Shown here: positions 9,266 to 18,606 of the stretch, piece by piece
How the letters are laid out: each line of letters begins with the position of its first letter
How positions within the stretch are numbered: the stretch's first letter is position 1
DNA from: Lutibacter litoralis
GTDB lineage: Bacteria > Bacteroidota > Bacteroidia > Flavobacteriales > Flavobacteriaceae
DNA length: 64,000 nucleotides
Reading direction: 5' to 3'
Assembly: GCF_014646675.1 (NCBI RefSeq)
Contig: NZ_BMNS01000006.1
Location: 265,775 to 329,774, forward strand
Made by a program: the position numbers and the translations under genes
The notes under the pieces: generated by a model
Seen by the model: only the letters and a program-made list of their open reading frames with translations
What the model was told of the DNA's origin: nothing
Databases searched by the model: none

Positions 9266-10894
9266 TTAGTTATTCAAAACTTGAGCATAATTTATTCCTA
9301 AAAGGGCCCAACGTTTTTGAATTTTTTTTAATGATTTTTGAAATGATTTAAAGTCTTTATTATTAGTTGAAGTCCATCCAACTTCTGCAAAAGCAGCAAT
9401 TCTGGGGAATACTTGATATTCAACTTCTTTATAAGTTGGTGTCCATTCACTCCATAACTGACAGCCAGAGCCATAAATATTTTTATGATATTTAGCTTCC
9501 AAACCATCTGGAATAGGCTCAAAATTATAAGCAGATTCTAACGTGATAGCTTCATAATCTTTATTTAAATATGTAATTCTATTTAATGAATTTACAATAC
9601 CATAACCTTCTTTAGCAGCCCTAATAGCAAGATCTAAACTTCCATACCAAAAGTGAACTACAACATTTTTAGCTAAAGAAGTTTCTGCATTTTTATCATT
9701 TTTTTTAGCAGCAACATCTTTATGAATATTTACACCCATAATTTCGTTCCAACCCATCATTCTACGTCCGCTTTGTTCTATAAAATTAGAAATATTATTT
9801 GTGAACGAAATTTGTAAATCTGCAGGTGTTTTTATGTTATGTTGCTTCATATAACTTTGAACAGTAGGAGATTCGTTCCAAAATTTATAGTTTACTTCAT
9901 CACCACCAATATGAATATAAGGTGAAGGAAACAGCTCGAAAAGTTCTAATAAAACATCTTTTACAAATTTTTCTACTTCAGGTTTAGTAACATCGTACAC
10001 ATCAAAAGTTTCAAATATAATAGGAACTTCAATTTTTTCACCAACTGTTCCCAACCACGGATAGGCTGCAATTGCAGCACTAGAATGACCTGGAACATCA
10101 AATTCTGGAACTATAGTAATATTTCTTTCAGCTGCATAAGCAACAATAACCTTAATTTGTTCTTGTGTATAAAATCCGCCGTGTGCTTTTCCAGAAGATT
10201 TTCCGCTTCCCCAAGTTTCAATTTCAGAATTTGCTCTTATTGAGCCAATCTCAGTAAGTAATGGGTATTTTTTGATTTCAATTCTCCAGCCAGAATCATC
10301 CGTTAAATGCCAATGAAAAATATTCATTTTAAGCAAGGCCATTTCATCTAATAGTTGTTTTACGAATTTCTCTCCATGAAAATAGCGCGCTTCGTCTAAC
10401 ATAAATGCGCGCCACATAAAACGTGGAGCATCTTTAATAGTGACACAAGGTATTAACCACTCATTAGTTTTAATAGTATTATTTTCAATACTTACAGGTA
10501 ATAATTGTCTAATTGTTTGAATTCCATAAAAATAACCTGCATAACTACTTGCCTTTATAGTTATTTTTTTAGGCGTTACAATTAATTGATATGCTTCAGG
10601 AGCTAAACTATTTTCTTCTATAAAATAAATAGAAGCTCGGTTGTTATTACTATTGATATTAAAATTAGCAGCCGGAGCAAATAAATTCACCAAATATTTT
10701 GCAGCTTTTTCTTGAACCTTATTTTCTACTGAAATAGCAGTATATGCATTAAATAGAAAAACGTCTTCGTGTAATTGAAACGAATTTGGTTTTGGAATTA
10801 GAGCTATTTCAGAAGTTTCAAAACTTTTAGTTGATGTTGCACAACTTTGCAGCATTAAAACACATAAAAATACATAAATTGATGTTCGAAACAT
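9266..10894 (-). CDS. GH20 beta-N-acetylhexosaminidase lipoprotein
   Basis: 542 residues. Lipobox L15-Q-S-C18, GH20b domain (about 28-150), catalytic barrel (about 155-540) with D332-E333 in HIGGDEV. Its catalytic half is strikingly like that of the next gene upstream (10901-12484): MLDEARYFHGE, HWHLTDD, GFYTQEQIK and MMGWNEIMG recur in both. The pair therefore looks like a tandem duplication. No accessory C-terminal domain. It should release non-reducing beta-HexNAc in the periplasm or from a membrane anchor. Only 6 bases separate it from the upstream GH20. Differences in anchoring and in the region after the HIGGDEV motif suggest the copies have specialised, but the linkage cannot be assigned. 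Confidence 0.94.
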   Translation of the reverse strand: MFRTSIYVFLCVLMLQSCATSTKSFETSEIALIPKPNSFQLHEDVFLFNAYTAISVENKVQEKAAKYLVNLFAPAANFNINSNNNRASIYFIEENSLAPEAYQLIVTPKKITIKASSYAGYFYGIQTIRQLLPVSIENNTIKTNEWLIPCVTIKDAPRFMWRAFMLDEARYFHGEKFVKQLLDEMALLKMNIFHWHLTDDSGWRIEIKKYPLLTEIGSIRANSEIETWGSGKSSGKAHGGFYTQEQIKVIVAYAAERNITIVPEFDVPGHSSAAIAAYPWLGTVGEKIEVPIIFETFDVYDVTKPEVEKFVKDVLLELFELFPSPYIHIGGDEVNYKFWNESPTVQSYMKQHNIKTPADLQISFTNNISNFIEQSGRRMMGWNEIMGVNIHKDVAAKKNDKNAETSLAKNVVVHFWYGSLDLAIRAAKEGYGIVNSLNRITYLNKDYEAITLESAYNFEPIPDGLEAKYHKNIYGSGCQLWSEWTPTYKEVEYQVFPRIAAFAEVGWTSTNNKDFKSFQKSLKKIQKRWALLGINYAQVLNN

Positions 10895-10900
10895 GTTTAA

Positions 10901-12484
10901 TTAGTATTTTTTAGAATAATTAATACCTAATGAATTCCAACGTTGTAGTAATTTCTCTAATGCATTTTCAAAAGATTTGAAATCTTTATTTTTATTCGCA
11001 GTCCAACCAACTTCTGCATACGCAGCAATTCTTGGAAATGTTTGGTATTGCACATCTTTATTAGTAGGAGTCCATTCGCTCCACATTTGACAACCTAAAC
11101 CGAAAATATTTTGATGGTATTTTTGGTCTAAACCATCAGGAATTGGGTTAAAACTATAGGCTTTTTCTAAACTAATACTTTTGTAGCCATAATCTAAATA
11201 AGTGCTGCTATGTAGGGAGTTTACTATGTCGTAACCTTTTTCGGCAGCTTCAGTAACTAAATCTAAATTTCCTTTCCAAAAATGCACAACTACGTTTTTT
11301 GCAAGGGAGGTTGTAGCTTCTTTATCGTTCTTTTTTTCAGCAAAACCTTTATGAATATTTTTACCCATAATTTCGTTCCATCCCATCATTCTTCTACCAT
11401 TTTGTTCAATAAATTTTGAGATATTATTGGTAAAATAAATTTGTAAATCAGCAGGAGTTTCCAAACCTTTTTCTTTCATATATTTTTGAACACTTTCAGA
11501 TTCTTCCCATACCTTATAACCAACTTCATCTCCACCAATATGTATTACTTGCGAAGGAAACAGCTCGAAAAGTTCTAATAAAACATCTTTAAAAAACTGA
11601 ATAACTTCTGGTTTTGTAACGTCGTAATTATCGTAATGACGACCAAAAGTTACAGGAACATCAATATCTTCCCCAGCCGTTCCTAACCAGGTATATGCGG
11701 CAATTGCAGAACTTGCATGGCCAGGCATTTCAAACTCTGGTACAACTGTAATATGTCTTTCTGCGGCATATGCAACAATATCTTTTATTTGCTCTTGTGT
11801 GTAAAATCCACTATGTGGTTCACCAGCCGTTTTACCACTTTTCCAAGTTCCGATTTCTGTATCTTTTCTTTTAGAACCAACTTCAGTAAGTAAAGGATAT
11901 TTTTTTATTTCAATTCTCCAACCTGCGTCATCGGTTAAATGCCAGTGCAGCGTATTCATTTTAACATATGCCATTTCATCTAACATTTGTTTTACATTGG
12001 TTTCGCCATGAAAATAACGAGAATCGTCTATCATATATGCTCTCCATTTAAATTGAGGAGCATCATCTATTATTACAAAAGGAACTTTAATTCCATTATT
12101 TAATAATTGTTTTAAAGATTGAAATCCGTAAAATAAACCAGTTGTAGTTCCACCAATTATTTCAATACCTTTTTTAGAAACAGATAATTTATACTCCTCT
12201 TTTTCTAATAGCGTATCAAGTTTTAAATGAATTGTATTTTTTGTTGCTTTTTTTGATTCTTTAACACTAATATTATTAGTGTTTTTAAAATAATCTTGAA
12301 TTAGTTTTACAACATCTTTAGTAACTGCATCACCAACAATTTTGGTTTTCTTATCAATAGTGAATTCACCATCTAAAACAGTTATATTATTTGGTTTTGG
12401 TATAATTGTAATTGCAGTATTTTGTGCTATTATAGTATTTAAAAATAGCATTGTCAATATTGAAAGTAGGATTGATTTTTTCAT
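10901..12484 (-). CDS. GH20 beta-N-acetylhexosaminidase, secreted
   Basis: 527 residues. Unlike its neighbours it has a plain signal-peptidase I signal (MKKSILLSILTMLFLNTIIA, cut likely before Q21), so it is predicted to be soluble in the periplasm. GH20b domain about 24-140, catalytic barrel about 145-520, catalytic D319-E320 in HIGGDEV. It closely resembles the GH20 at 9266-10894 throughout the barrel. It should cleave terminal beta-GlcNAc or beta-GalNAc with participation of the 2-acetamido group. Operon position 8, 10 bases after the sulfatase stop. Confidence 0.95.
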   Translation of the reverse strand: MKKSILLSILTMLFLNTIIAQNTAITIIPKPNNITVLDGEFTIDKKTKIVGDAVTKDVVKLIQDYFKNTNNISVKESKKATKNTIHLKLDTLLEKEEYKLSVSKKGIEIIGGTTTGLFYGFQSLKQLLNNGIKVPFVIIDDAPQFKWRAYMIDDSRYFHGETNVKQMLDEMAYVKMNTLHWHLTDDAGWRIEIKKYPLLTEVGSKRKDTEIGTWKSGKTAGEPHSGFYTQEQIKDIVAYAAERHITVVPEFEMPGHASSAIAAYTWLGTAGEDIDVPVTFGRHYDNYDVTKPEVIQFFKDVLLELFELFPSQVIHIGGDEVGYKVWEESESVQKYMKEKGLETPADLQIYFTNNISKFIEQNGRRMMGWNEIMGKNIHKGFAEKKNDKEATTSLAKNVVVHFWKGNLDLVTEAAEKGYDIVNSLHSSTYLDYGYKSISLEKAYSFNPIPDGLDQKYHQNIFGLGCQMWSEWTPTNKDVQYQTFPRIAAYAEVGWTANKNKDFKSFENALEKLLQRWNSLGINYSKKY

Positions 12485-12494
12485 TTATAGGGTT

Positions 12495-13976
12495 TTAGTT
12501 ATTTTGTGAATTTATAGACGTTCTCCAATTTTTATGAATATTTTTTAACTCATTAAATACTTCTGGATGTTCATTTTTTAAGTTTGTGGTTTCGCCGGGA
12601 TCATTTTCTAGATTGTATAAATATTCGCCATATTCTAGTTCAACCATTTCATAATCAGCGTTGCGTTTTGCTGCATCACTTGCCGATCTGTATTTCCATT
12701 TTCCTTTTCTTACTGCAGTTTGTGTATTGTTATCCCACACTAAAAAATCGTGTTCTATAGTTTTATTTGCACCAGTTAATACTTCAGTAATATTGTTTCC
12801 GTTAATATTTTTAGGAATTTCAATCCCTGTTAAATCGCATAACGTTGGCAATACATCCATTGCACTAATTAGGTTATTTGAAGTAGTGCCTTTTTCATAT
12901 TTTTCAGGATAAGAAATTATAAATGGAACTCTAATACCACCTTCATATAAAGTGTATTTCGAACCTTTGTACGGACTGTTATTTGCGTAAATAGGAGTAG
13001 AGCCTCCATTGTCACTTATAAAAATAATTACAGTGTTTTTGTCTAAGTTATTTGCAGCTAAATAATCTGTTACTTTTCCAATTTCTTTATCTAAAAAGTG
13101 CAATTGACCTAAATAATGTGCGCGACCTTCAGCGTTGTTTGGATAACGTCCTTTTTGATACCAATCGTAATAATCTTCTTTTGAAGGATCCCAGTCGTGA
13201 TAGCCCTTTAAACCATTTTTCTCTAAATATTCTTTAGGTAATTGATGCGTAAAATTATGAACAGCGTTAAAAGATAGTTGTAAAAAGAAAGGATTGTTTT
13301 TATTTTTTTTAATAAAGTCTCTAGCTTTTAAACCAAATATTTCTGTTGAAAAACCAATAGTATCTACCTTTTCTTTATTGTTCCACAAAGCTTGTTGTCT
13401 TAAACTTTGTCCCTTTTTTTCATGTGTAGTTTTTACTTTATTAAAGGCATTTTCAAGAACATCACTATGGTTTAAATAGTGTTTTCTTGGAGAAGTATGT
13501 CCGTAATAATAGTCAAAACCGTGATTTAATGGAAAACTTCTGTTAGTAACATCAGATTCATACGAACCATAATGTACCTTACCAACATAACCAGTTGAAT
13601 AATTTTTTTCTTTTAATAATTCAGGAATGGTTTTAAATTCAGGATTGTGAATTCCTTTACCGCCGTACCAGAAAGTTCCCCAACGTTGTTGGTAACTTCC
13701 AGTAATTAAACCACCTCTAGATGGACTACAAATTGATGAAGTTGCATATGCATTTGAAAAATAAACACCATTAGTTGCAATGGCATCTATACTAGGTGTT
13801 TTTACATCATTAGTTAAGCCTGTAAAACTCATATCTGCAAACCCTAAATCATCAACAACTATTAAAATAATATTGGGAGATTTATCTTTTAAGATTGTTT
13901 CCTTTTTTTTCTCGGAGCAAGAAATTAAAAAAATACAGAAAACACAGATTAGAAGGTTGTAGTATTTATAATTCAT
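12495..13976 (-). CDS. S1-family sulfatase lipoprotein
   Basis: 493 residues. Lipobox L17-I-S-C20. The formylglycine motif is C83-S-P-S-R87; the metal-binding DD lies at about 42-43. The usual GKWHLG is replaced by GKVHYG, and a GFDYYYGH segment follows. SDNGGSTP and LYEGGIRVPF are conserved. I cannot place it in an S1 subfamily; it does not group closely with another sulfatase of this locus. Operon position 7, 11 bases after the sulfatase at 13988-15460. Expected to remove a sulfate ester from a mono- or oligosaccharide in the periplasm; regiospecificity unknown. Confidence 0.93.
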   Translation of the reverse strand: MNYKYYNLLICVFCIFLISCSEKKKETILKDKSPNIILIVVDDLGFADMSFTGLTNDVKTPSIDAIATNGVYFSNAYATSSICSPSRGGLITGSYQQRWGTFWYGGKGIHNPEFKTIPELLKEKNYSTGYVGKVHYGSYESDVTNRSFPLNHGFDYYYGHTSPRKHYLNHSDVLENAFNKVKTTHEKKGQSLRQQALWNNKEKVDTIGFSTEIFGLKARDFIKKNKNNPFFLQLSFNAVHNFTHQLPKEYLEKNGLKGYHDWDPSKEDYYDWYQKGRYPNNAEGRAHYLGQLHFLDKEIGKVTDYLAANNLDKNTVIIFISDNGGSTPIYANNSPYKGSKYTLYEGGIRVPFIISYPEKYEKGTTSNNLISAMDVLPTLCDLTGIEIPKNINGNNITEVLTGANKTIEHDFLVWDNNTQTAVRKGKWKYRSASDAAKRNADYEMVELEYGEYLYNLENDPGETTNLKNEHPEVFNELKNIHKNWRTSINSQNN

Positions 13977-13987
13977 AAGGTAGTTTT

Positions 13988-15460
13988 TTAAATTTTTGCG
14001 TTATGATAATCAAAGCCTTTTTCACTTTTTTTGCAGGATTCGACCCACTCAAATAGCTCTTTTTTTAACTGATTGGCAATTTTTGGATACTTATTAATAA
14101 TATTATTTTTTTCTTTAGGATCTTTTATAAGATGATACATTTCAAAATCCATATCCTTTCCATTTTTTATGAGTTTGTAAGTATCATTAACCCAAGACAT
14201 CCTATCTGGGTATTGAAACCCAATAGCGGCTTTTCTTACTCTTTGATTTCCTAAAATTGCATTGGTTAAGTCAATTCCATCAATAGGGTAAGTATTCTTA
14301 TTTTTAATGTTTAGCATTGCTAAAATTGTTGGGAAATAATCACTAGTTACCGAAGCTATATTAGTTATCTTACCTGATGAAATTTTTTGAGGCCAAACAC
14401 AAAATGAAGGAACTAGCAAACCACCTTCATATAAATCTCTTTTTTTCCCTCTATACATTCCGGCAGTTGCAGGAGTATTTACTTCAGGACCATTATCAGA
14501 AGCAAACCATATCATTGTATTGTTTGAGATTTCTTGCTTTTTTAAAAAATCTTGTAATCTTCCAATTTGGGTATCCATTGCGGTGATACTTCCATAATAC
14601 AACTGTTCTTGATGCGTGTATTTGGAATATTGATCTCTGTTTTTTTTATCGGTTACCACTGGTAAATGTGGGGTATGGATCCAAATTATGGTAAAAAAAG
14701 GAGTTTTGTTTTTTATGGCTTTATCCATAAATGGAATGGCTTTATCCATAATTATTTTAGTGTTTTCCCCTTTTATATCTATTTCTAATGCTTTTTTTTC
14801 TTTACCAGTCCAATAGGAGGTTCCGTAACCTTTTGTTTTTTTATTTTTTATTGCTGACCAGCCATACCTCCAACTTTCTCCATTCTTTTCATCAAAAACT
14901 TCAGGGTACACTAAAGGATCAAACGTTGGTATTTTAGATTCAGTTACAAAATACTCATCAAAACCGTGCATATCTGGAGTAGTGTAATGTTTATAATTTT
15001 CAGGTCTCCCTCTGTTTGCATCCTTTTCTTTGGTAGTTAGGGTTCCTAAATGCCATTTTCCAAAAATACCAGTATTATATCCCTCTTTTTTTAAAATTTC
15101 AGCAAGTGTTATTTCATCTAGTTTTAATTTCCCTGTATTAGCTGTATAAATACCTTGTCTGTATGGATTTCTTCCAGTTAGGCAACTTGCTCTTGTAGGG
15201 GAGCAAACAGGTGCAGCAGCATAAAATCTTTTGAAAGTAATACCGCTATTTGCAAGTTGATCTAAATTAGGAGTTTTAATAATTTCATTTCCATTAAAAC
15301 CTACATCTCCCCAACCTAAATCGTCGGCCATGATTAATATAATATTAGGTCTATCAGCAGTATTTATTTTTTTTTGGGCATTTATGAACGCTGTGCTTAG
15401 ATAAAGACTAAGAATTATAATACTTTTAGTTTTTTTAAGTAGTACATATGTAAGTTTCAT
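13988..15460 (-). CDS. S1-family sulfatase, secreted
   Basis: 490 residues. Signal peptide with a likely cut after INA (residue 28). Formylglycine motif C86-S-P-T-R90, metal-binding AADDLGWGD-like segment at about 44-52, canonical GKWHLG, and SDNGPE followed by KRDLYEGGLLVP. Length and motif order are normal for S1 sulfatases. It is operon position 6 and the only gene in the operon preceded by a real gap (151 bases), which carries a good internal promoter candidate (15504-15534). It may therefore begin a separately inducible sub-operon that also covers the four hexosaminidase genes. Substrate position not assignable. Confidence 0.93.
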   Translation of the reverse strand: MKLTYVLLKKTKSIIILSLYLSTAFINAQKKINTADRPNIILIMADDLGWGDVGFNGNEIIKTPNLDQLANSGITFKRFYAAAPVCSPTRASCLTGRNPYRQGIYTANTGKLKLDEITLAEILKKEGYNTGIFGKWHLGTLTTKEKDANRGRPENYKHYTTPDMHGFDEYFVTESKIPTFDPLVYPEVFDEKNGESWRYGWSAIKNKKTKGYGTSYWTGKEKKALEIDIKGENTKIIMDKAIPFMDKAIKNKTPFFTIIWIHTPHLPVVTDKKNRDQYSKYTHQEQLYYGSITAMDTQIGRLQDFLKKQEISNNTMIWFASDNGPEVNTPATAGMYRGKKRDLYEGGLLVPSFCVWPQKISSGKITNIASVTSDYFPTILAMLNIKNKNTYPIDGIDLTNAILGNQRVRKAAIGFQYPDRMSWVNDTYKLIKNGKDMDFEMYHLIKDPKEKNNIINKYPKIANQLKKELFEWVESCKKSEKGFDYHNAKI

Positions 15461-15503
15461 AATGCTCTTTTATTTTTCCTCAGTTTATATATGTGCTCGA
15501 ACA

Positions 15504-15534
15504 CAAATCTATATATTATAAAATAGATTTCAAA
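15504..15534 (-). promoter_or_regulatory. Candidate internal promoter of the sulfatase operon
   Basis: Read on the minus strand: TTTG (15534-15531), a 19-base spacer, then TAGATTTG (15511-15504). This matches the Bacteroidota housekeeping consensus TTTG-N19-21-TAnnTTTG. It sits in the only sizeable gap of the operon, about 45 bases before the sulfatase start at 15460. Sequence match only; no expression evidence. Confidence 0.5.
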
Positions 15535-15611
15535 GTAAAAGCGTAATAATTACATTTATTATTAAAATTATAGCAAAACAGACAATATTATTTGTTATTA
15601 CTAAATGAATT

Positions 15612-17186
15612 TTAATTGTTTATAAATAATTGTTGCATTTCGGGGTATTTTTCATCGCTATCTTTTAAAAGGTTTCTTTGTATTTTTAGCTCTTCTTTTA
15701 AATCTTTAATAATATTACTATAAACAGGATTATTATATTGGTTTGTATTTTCTTTAGGATCATTTTTTAAATCGTAAAATTCCCAGTTAGGTTCTGTACC
15801 TTCATTTGAAGATCCAGTCATGTCAAGTGCAAGACCATAAAAGAAAGCCAATTTGTATCTTTCAGTTCTAATTCCAAAATGTGCTGGTCTTATTGGATAA
15901 TGTTGCCAATACCTGTAGTAAGCTGCTTTTCTCCAGTCTTTAGGGGTGTTTCCTTTTAAATTTTCTCTAAAGCTTTTACCTTGCATAGAAGTTGGGGGCT
16001 TCACTCCAGCATAGTCTGCCAACAATAAAGGGAAATCTATATTTAGAATAATATCATCAATTCTTTGCCCACCTTTAATTTCTTTTGGATAACGAATTAC
16101 AAACGGCATTCTTAAGGATTCTTCATAAATCATTCTTTTGTCAAAAAAACCGTGTTCTCCCAAAAAATAACCTTGATCAGCAGTATAAATTACGACAGTA
16201 TTTTCGGCAAGCCCCGATTTTTCTAAATAATCTAGGAGTTTTCCAATATTATCGTCAATTGCTGCGCCAGAACGTATAAAATCTTTTACTAATTTTTGAT
16301 ATATATTTTTTCGAGCTGTAATGCTATCTAACCCTTTAGTTGAAAATGGTAATTCAGGATATTTACACCACCAACTTTCTGGATCAGCAGAAGCGGTTTC
16401 CCATCTTGAACCTAAACTTTCTAATTTTTGCCCCACAAAACTTCTGCCTGTTGTTTCAGGAGAAAAATCGAATAAATTTTGAGGTTCAGGAATTTCAATT
16501 TCATTGTATAAATCTTTAAATCTATCAGGAAAATCAAAAGGTTCGTGGGTAGCTTTAAAATGCGTCATTAGCATAAATGGTTTATTGGAATTTCTTTTTT
16601 CTAACCATTTAATGGATAAATCTGTAATTACATCGGTTGAAAAACCTTTATGTATATCCCATTCTTCAGCGGGTTTATTAAAATTTTCTGCGGTTCTTAA
16701 AATAGGATCCCAATACCTACCTTGATCGTGTAAAATATTGTAATAATCAAATCCACTTGGCTCTTTTTTTAAATGCCATTTCCCAATAATTGCTGTTTCG
16801 TAACCATTTTTATTTAAAACTTTAGCGATATTTAAGCTATCTGGTTCTAGCGGGTCGTTTAATGTGTAAACACCATTTTTATGGCTGTATTGTCCTGTTA
16901 AAATAGTTGCCCTACTTGGTGTGCAAATAGAATTAGTACAAAAGGCGTTATTTAAAACAATTCCTTCATCTGCTAATTTCGAAATATTTGGAGTGTGCAC
17001 ATAGTCTTTTAGTACGCCACCATAAATTCCCCAAGCCTGTGAAGTATGATCGTCGGACATTATAAAAAGTATATTGGGTTTTTCAGGGGGTTTATCAGTT
17101 TCGGTAAATTTACAACTAGAAAATGCTAGTAGGTAAAAAATACATATTAATGATTTAATGAAAGTTGTTTTAATTGAATAGTTCAT
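15612..17186 (-). CDS. S1-family sulfatase, GlcNAc-6-sulfatase/mucin-desulfating type
   Basis: 524 residues, with a hydrophobic N-terminus and possible lipobox (F-S-S-C25). Formylglycine motif C88-T-P-S-R92 inside NSIC. It shares with the sulfatase at 34216-35823 the IMSDDH start, NSIC, a GFDYxNxLxxQGxYxxP segment and a DQGxxLGEHGxFDKR segment, so the two are related. From memory these features belong to S1_11-like enzymes (6-O-sulfated GlcNAc) or the nearby S1_8 group. It is the last gene before the 151-base gap, and its start lies 1 base after the preceding stop. Expected to act on exposed sulfated amino sugars in the periplasm. Confidence 0.92.
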   Translation of the reverse strand: MNYSIKTTFIKSLICIFYLLAFSSCKFTETDKPPEKPNILFIMSDDHTSQAWGIYGGVLKDYVHTPNISKLADEGIVLNNAFCTNSICTPSRATILTGQYSHKNGVYTLNDPLEPDSLNIAKVLNKNGYETAIIGKWHLKKEPSGFDYYNILHDQGRYWDPILRTAENFNKPAEEWDIHKGFSTDVITDLSIKWLEKRNSNKPFMLMTHFKATHEPFDFPDRFKDLYNEIEIPEPQNLFDFSPETTGRSFVGQKLESLGSRWETASADPESWWCKYPELPFSTKGLDSITARKNIYQKLVKDFIRSGAAIDDNIGKLLDYLEKSGLAENTVVIYTADQGYFLGEHGFFDKRMIYEESLRMPFVIRYPKEIKGGQRIDDIILNIDFPLLLADYAGVKPPTSMQGKSFRENLKGNTPKDWRKAAYYRYWQHYPIRPAHFGIRTERYKLAFFYGLALDMTGSSNEGTEPNWEFYDLKNDPKENTNQYNNPVYSNIIKDLKEELKIQRNLLKDSDEKYPEMQQLFINN

Positions 17187-17187
17187 A

Positions 17188-18606
17188 TTAATCTTGTTTT
17201 TTATAGCTAGGATTTAGCTGAGATGGAACTGGTGCATTGGTTTTTTTTCGCCAAGTATTCATTTTTTTAAGAAGCTTTGCGGTTAGCGTTGGTTTGCTCT
17301 TTGCTAAATTGTTTTCTTCTGAAATATCCTTTTCTAAATTATACAATTCAATTTCATTATTTTCAAGATAGTGATGCAATTTCCATTTACCAAAGCGCAT
17401 TGTAGTTCCAGGTCTTGTTCTAAAATAAGGATCTCTACCGGTATATTTATTAAAACCTTTTTCGGCTTGTAAATAAATAGGAAAATGCCAAAATAAAGGA
17501 CGTTTTTTAATTTTTCCTGTTTCAAATAAAATAGGACCGAGGCTAATACCATCCAATACTTGTTTTTTATGAGGAGGTGTATTTGTGATATCTAAAAATG
17601 TAGGGTAAAAATCGATGTTACTTACCGGGGTTTCAGTTGTAAGTTTTGGTTTTATTTTGTTTTTCCAACTAACAATTAACGGTATACGTGTTCCACCTTC
17701 ATAATAAGATCCTTTTCCATGTTTTAAAGGAGCTTGTTTTGAAACCGTATAAAGTCCTCCATTATCTGATGTAAAAATAATAAGTGTATTTTCTATTAAA
17801 TTTAACTTTTCAAGGGTAATTAATATTTTGCCAACATTAAAATCCATTGCTTCAACCATAGCGGCATACGTTGGATTGTTGTGGTTTTCTGTTACTTTTT
17901 TATGTTGGTATTTTTCAATCAATTCTTTTTTACCCTGTATTGGTGTATGAACTGTATAGTAAGTCATATACAAGAAAAAAGGAGTGTTTTTGTTTTTATT
18001 GATAAATGAAATGGCTTCATTGGTTAACCTATCAGTCAAATATTCATCTTTAGGACCATCTTTAATGTTAGGGTTTTTATAAGGACTAAAGTATGTTTTA
18101 GGATGCCCAGCATGCGTTCCTCCAATATTAATGTCAAACCCTTGAGTTTTTGGATCTTCTCCTAAATGCCATTTTCCAATTGATGCTGTTGTGTAGCCAT
18201 TTTTTTTAAGTGTTTCGGCAATAGTAATAATACTATCATGAAGAATTGTTTTGTTTGGAGTAGGAATTAGTTTACGGTGTGTGGCTTTTCCTCTTTCAGA
18301 ACTATTAACTGTATAAATACCATGTCTTGGACTGTACATTCCTGAAAATAAACTTGCTCTGCTCGGTGCACAATTTGAGGCAGAAGCGTAAGCGTTGGTA
18401 AACTTTATTCCCTTTGTTGCTAATTTATCAATATTAGGAGTTTCATAAAAAGTACTTCCATAACAACTTAAATCTGTATATCCTAAATCATCAATATTTA
18501 TATAAACTATATTAGGTTTTTGTTGAGAATAAGAAGTGTAACTTATTAATAAAAATAAGATTGTCAGTATTTCAATTCTTTTAGGAATAACTTTTAGTGC
18601 ATTCAT
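17188..18606 (-). CDS. S1-family sulfatase, secreted
   Basis: 472 residues. Signal peptide ending near SYS (residue 27), formylglycine motif C79-A-P-S-R83, metal-binding DDLGYTD, canonical GKWHLG, SDNGGLY and YYEGGTRIP. GFDINIGG, a GxPxxYF segment and YxVHTPIQG are shared with the sulfatase at 5377-6954, so they form one subfamily in this locus. Its ATG overlaps the stop codon of the membrane acetyltransferase gene by one base (TAATG), which points to translational coupling and matched expression. Operon position 4. Substrate unassigned; sulfated Gal or GalNAc is a reasonable guess from the enzymes encoded with it. Confidence 0.93.
   Translation of the reverse strand: MNALKVIPKRIEILTILFLLISYTSYSQQKPNIVYINIDDLGYTDLSCYGSTFYETPNIDKLATKGIKFTNAYASASNCAPSRASLFSGMYSPRHGIYTVNSSERGKATHRKLIPTPNKTILHDSIITIAETLKKNGYTTASIGKWHLGEDPKTQGFDINIGGTHAGHPKTYFSPYKNPNIKDGPKDEYLTDRLTNEAISFINKNKNTPFFLYMTYYTVHTPIQGKKELIEKYQHKKVTENHNNPTYAAMVEAMDFNVGKILITLEKLNLIENTLIIFTSDNGGLYTVSKQAPLKHGKGSYYEGGTRIPLIVSWKNKIKPKLTTETPVSNIDFYPTFLDITNTPPHKKQVLDGISLGPILFETGKIKKRPLFWHFPIYLQAEKGFNKYTGRDPYFRTRPGTTMRFGKWKLHHYLENNEIELYNLEKDISEENNLAKSKPTLTAKLLKKMNTWRKKTNAPVPSQLNPSYKKQD

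Noticed and set aside
12661..12912. 83-residue antisense frame inside a sulfatase gene
   Set aside because: Shadow of the sulfatase coding sequence with no start signals.
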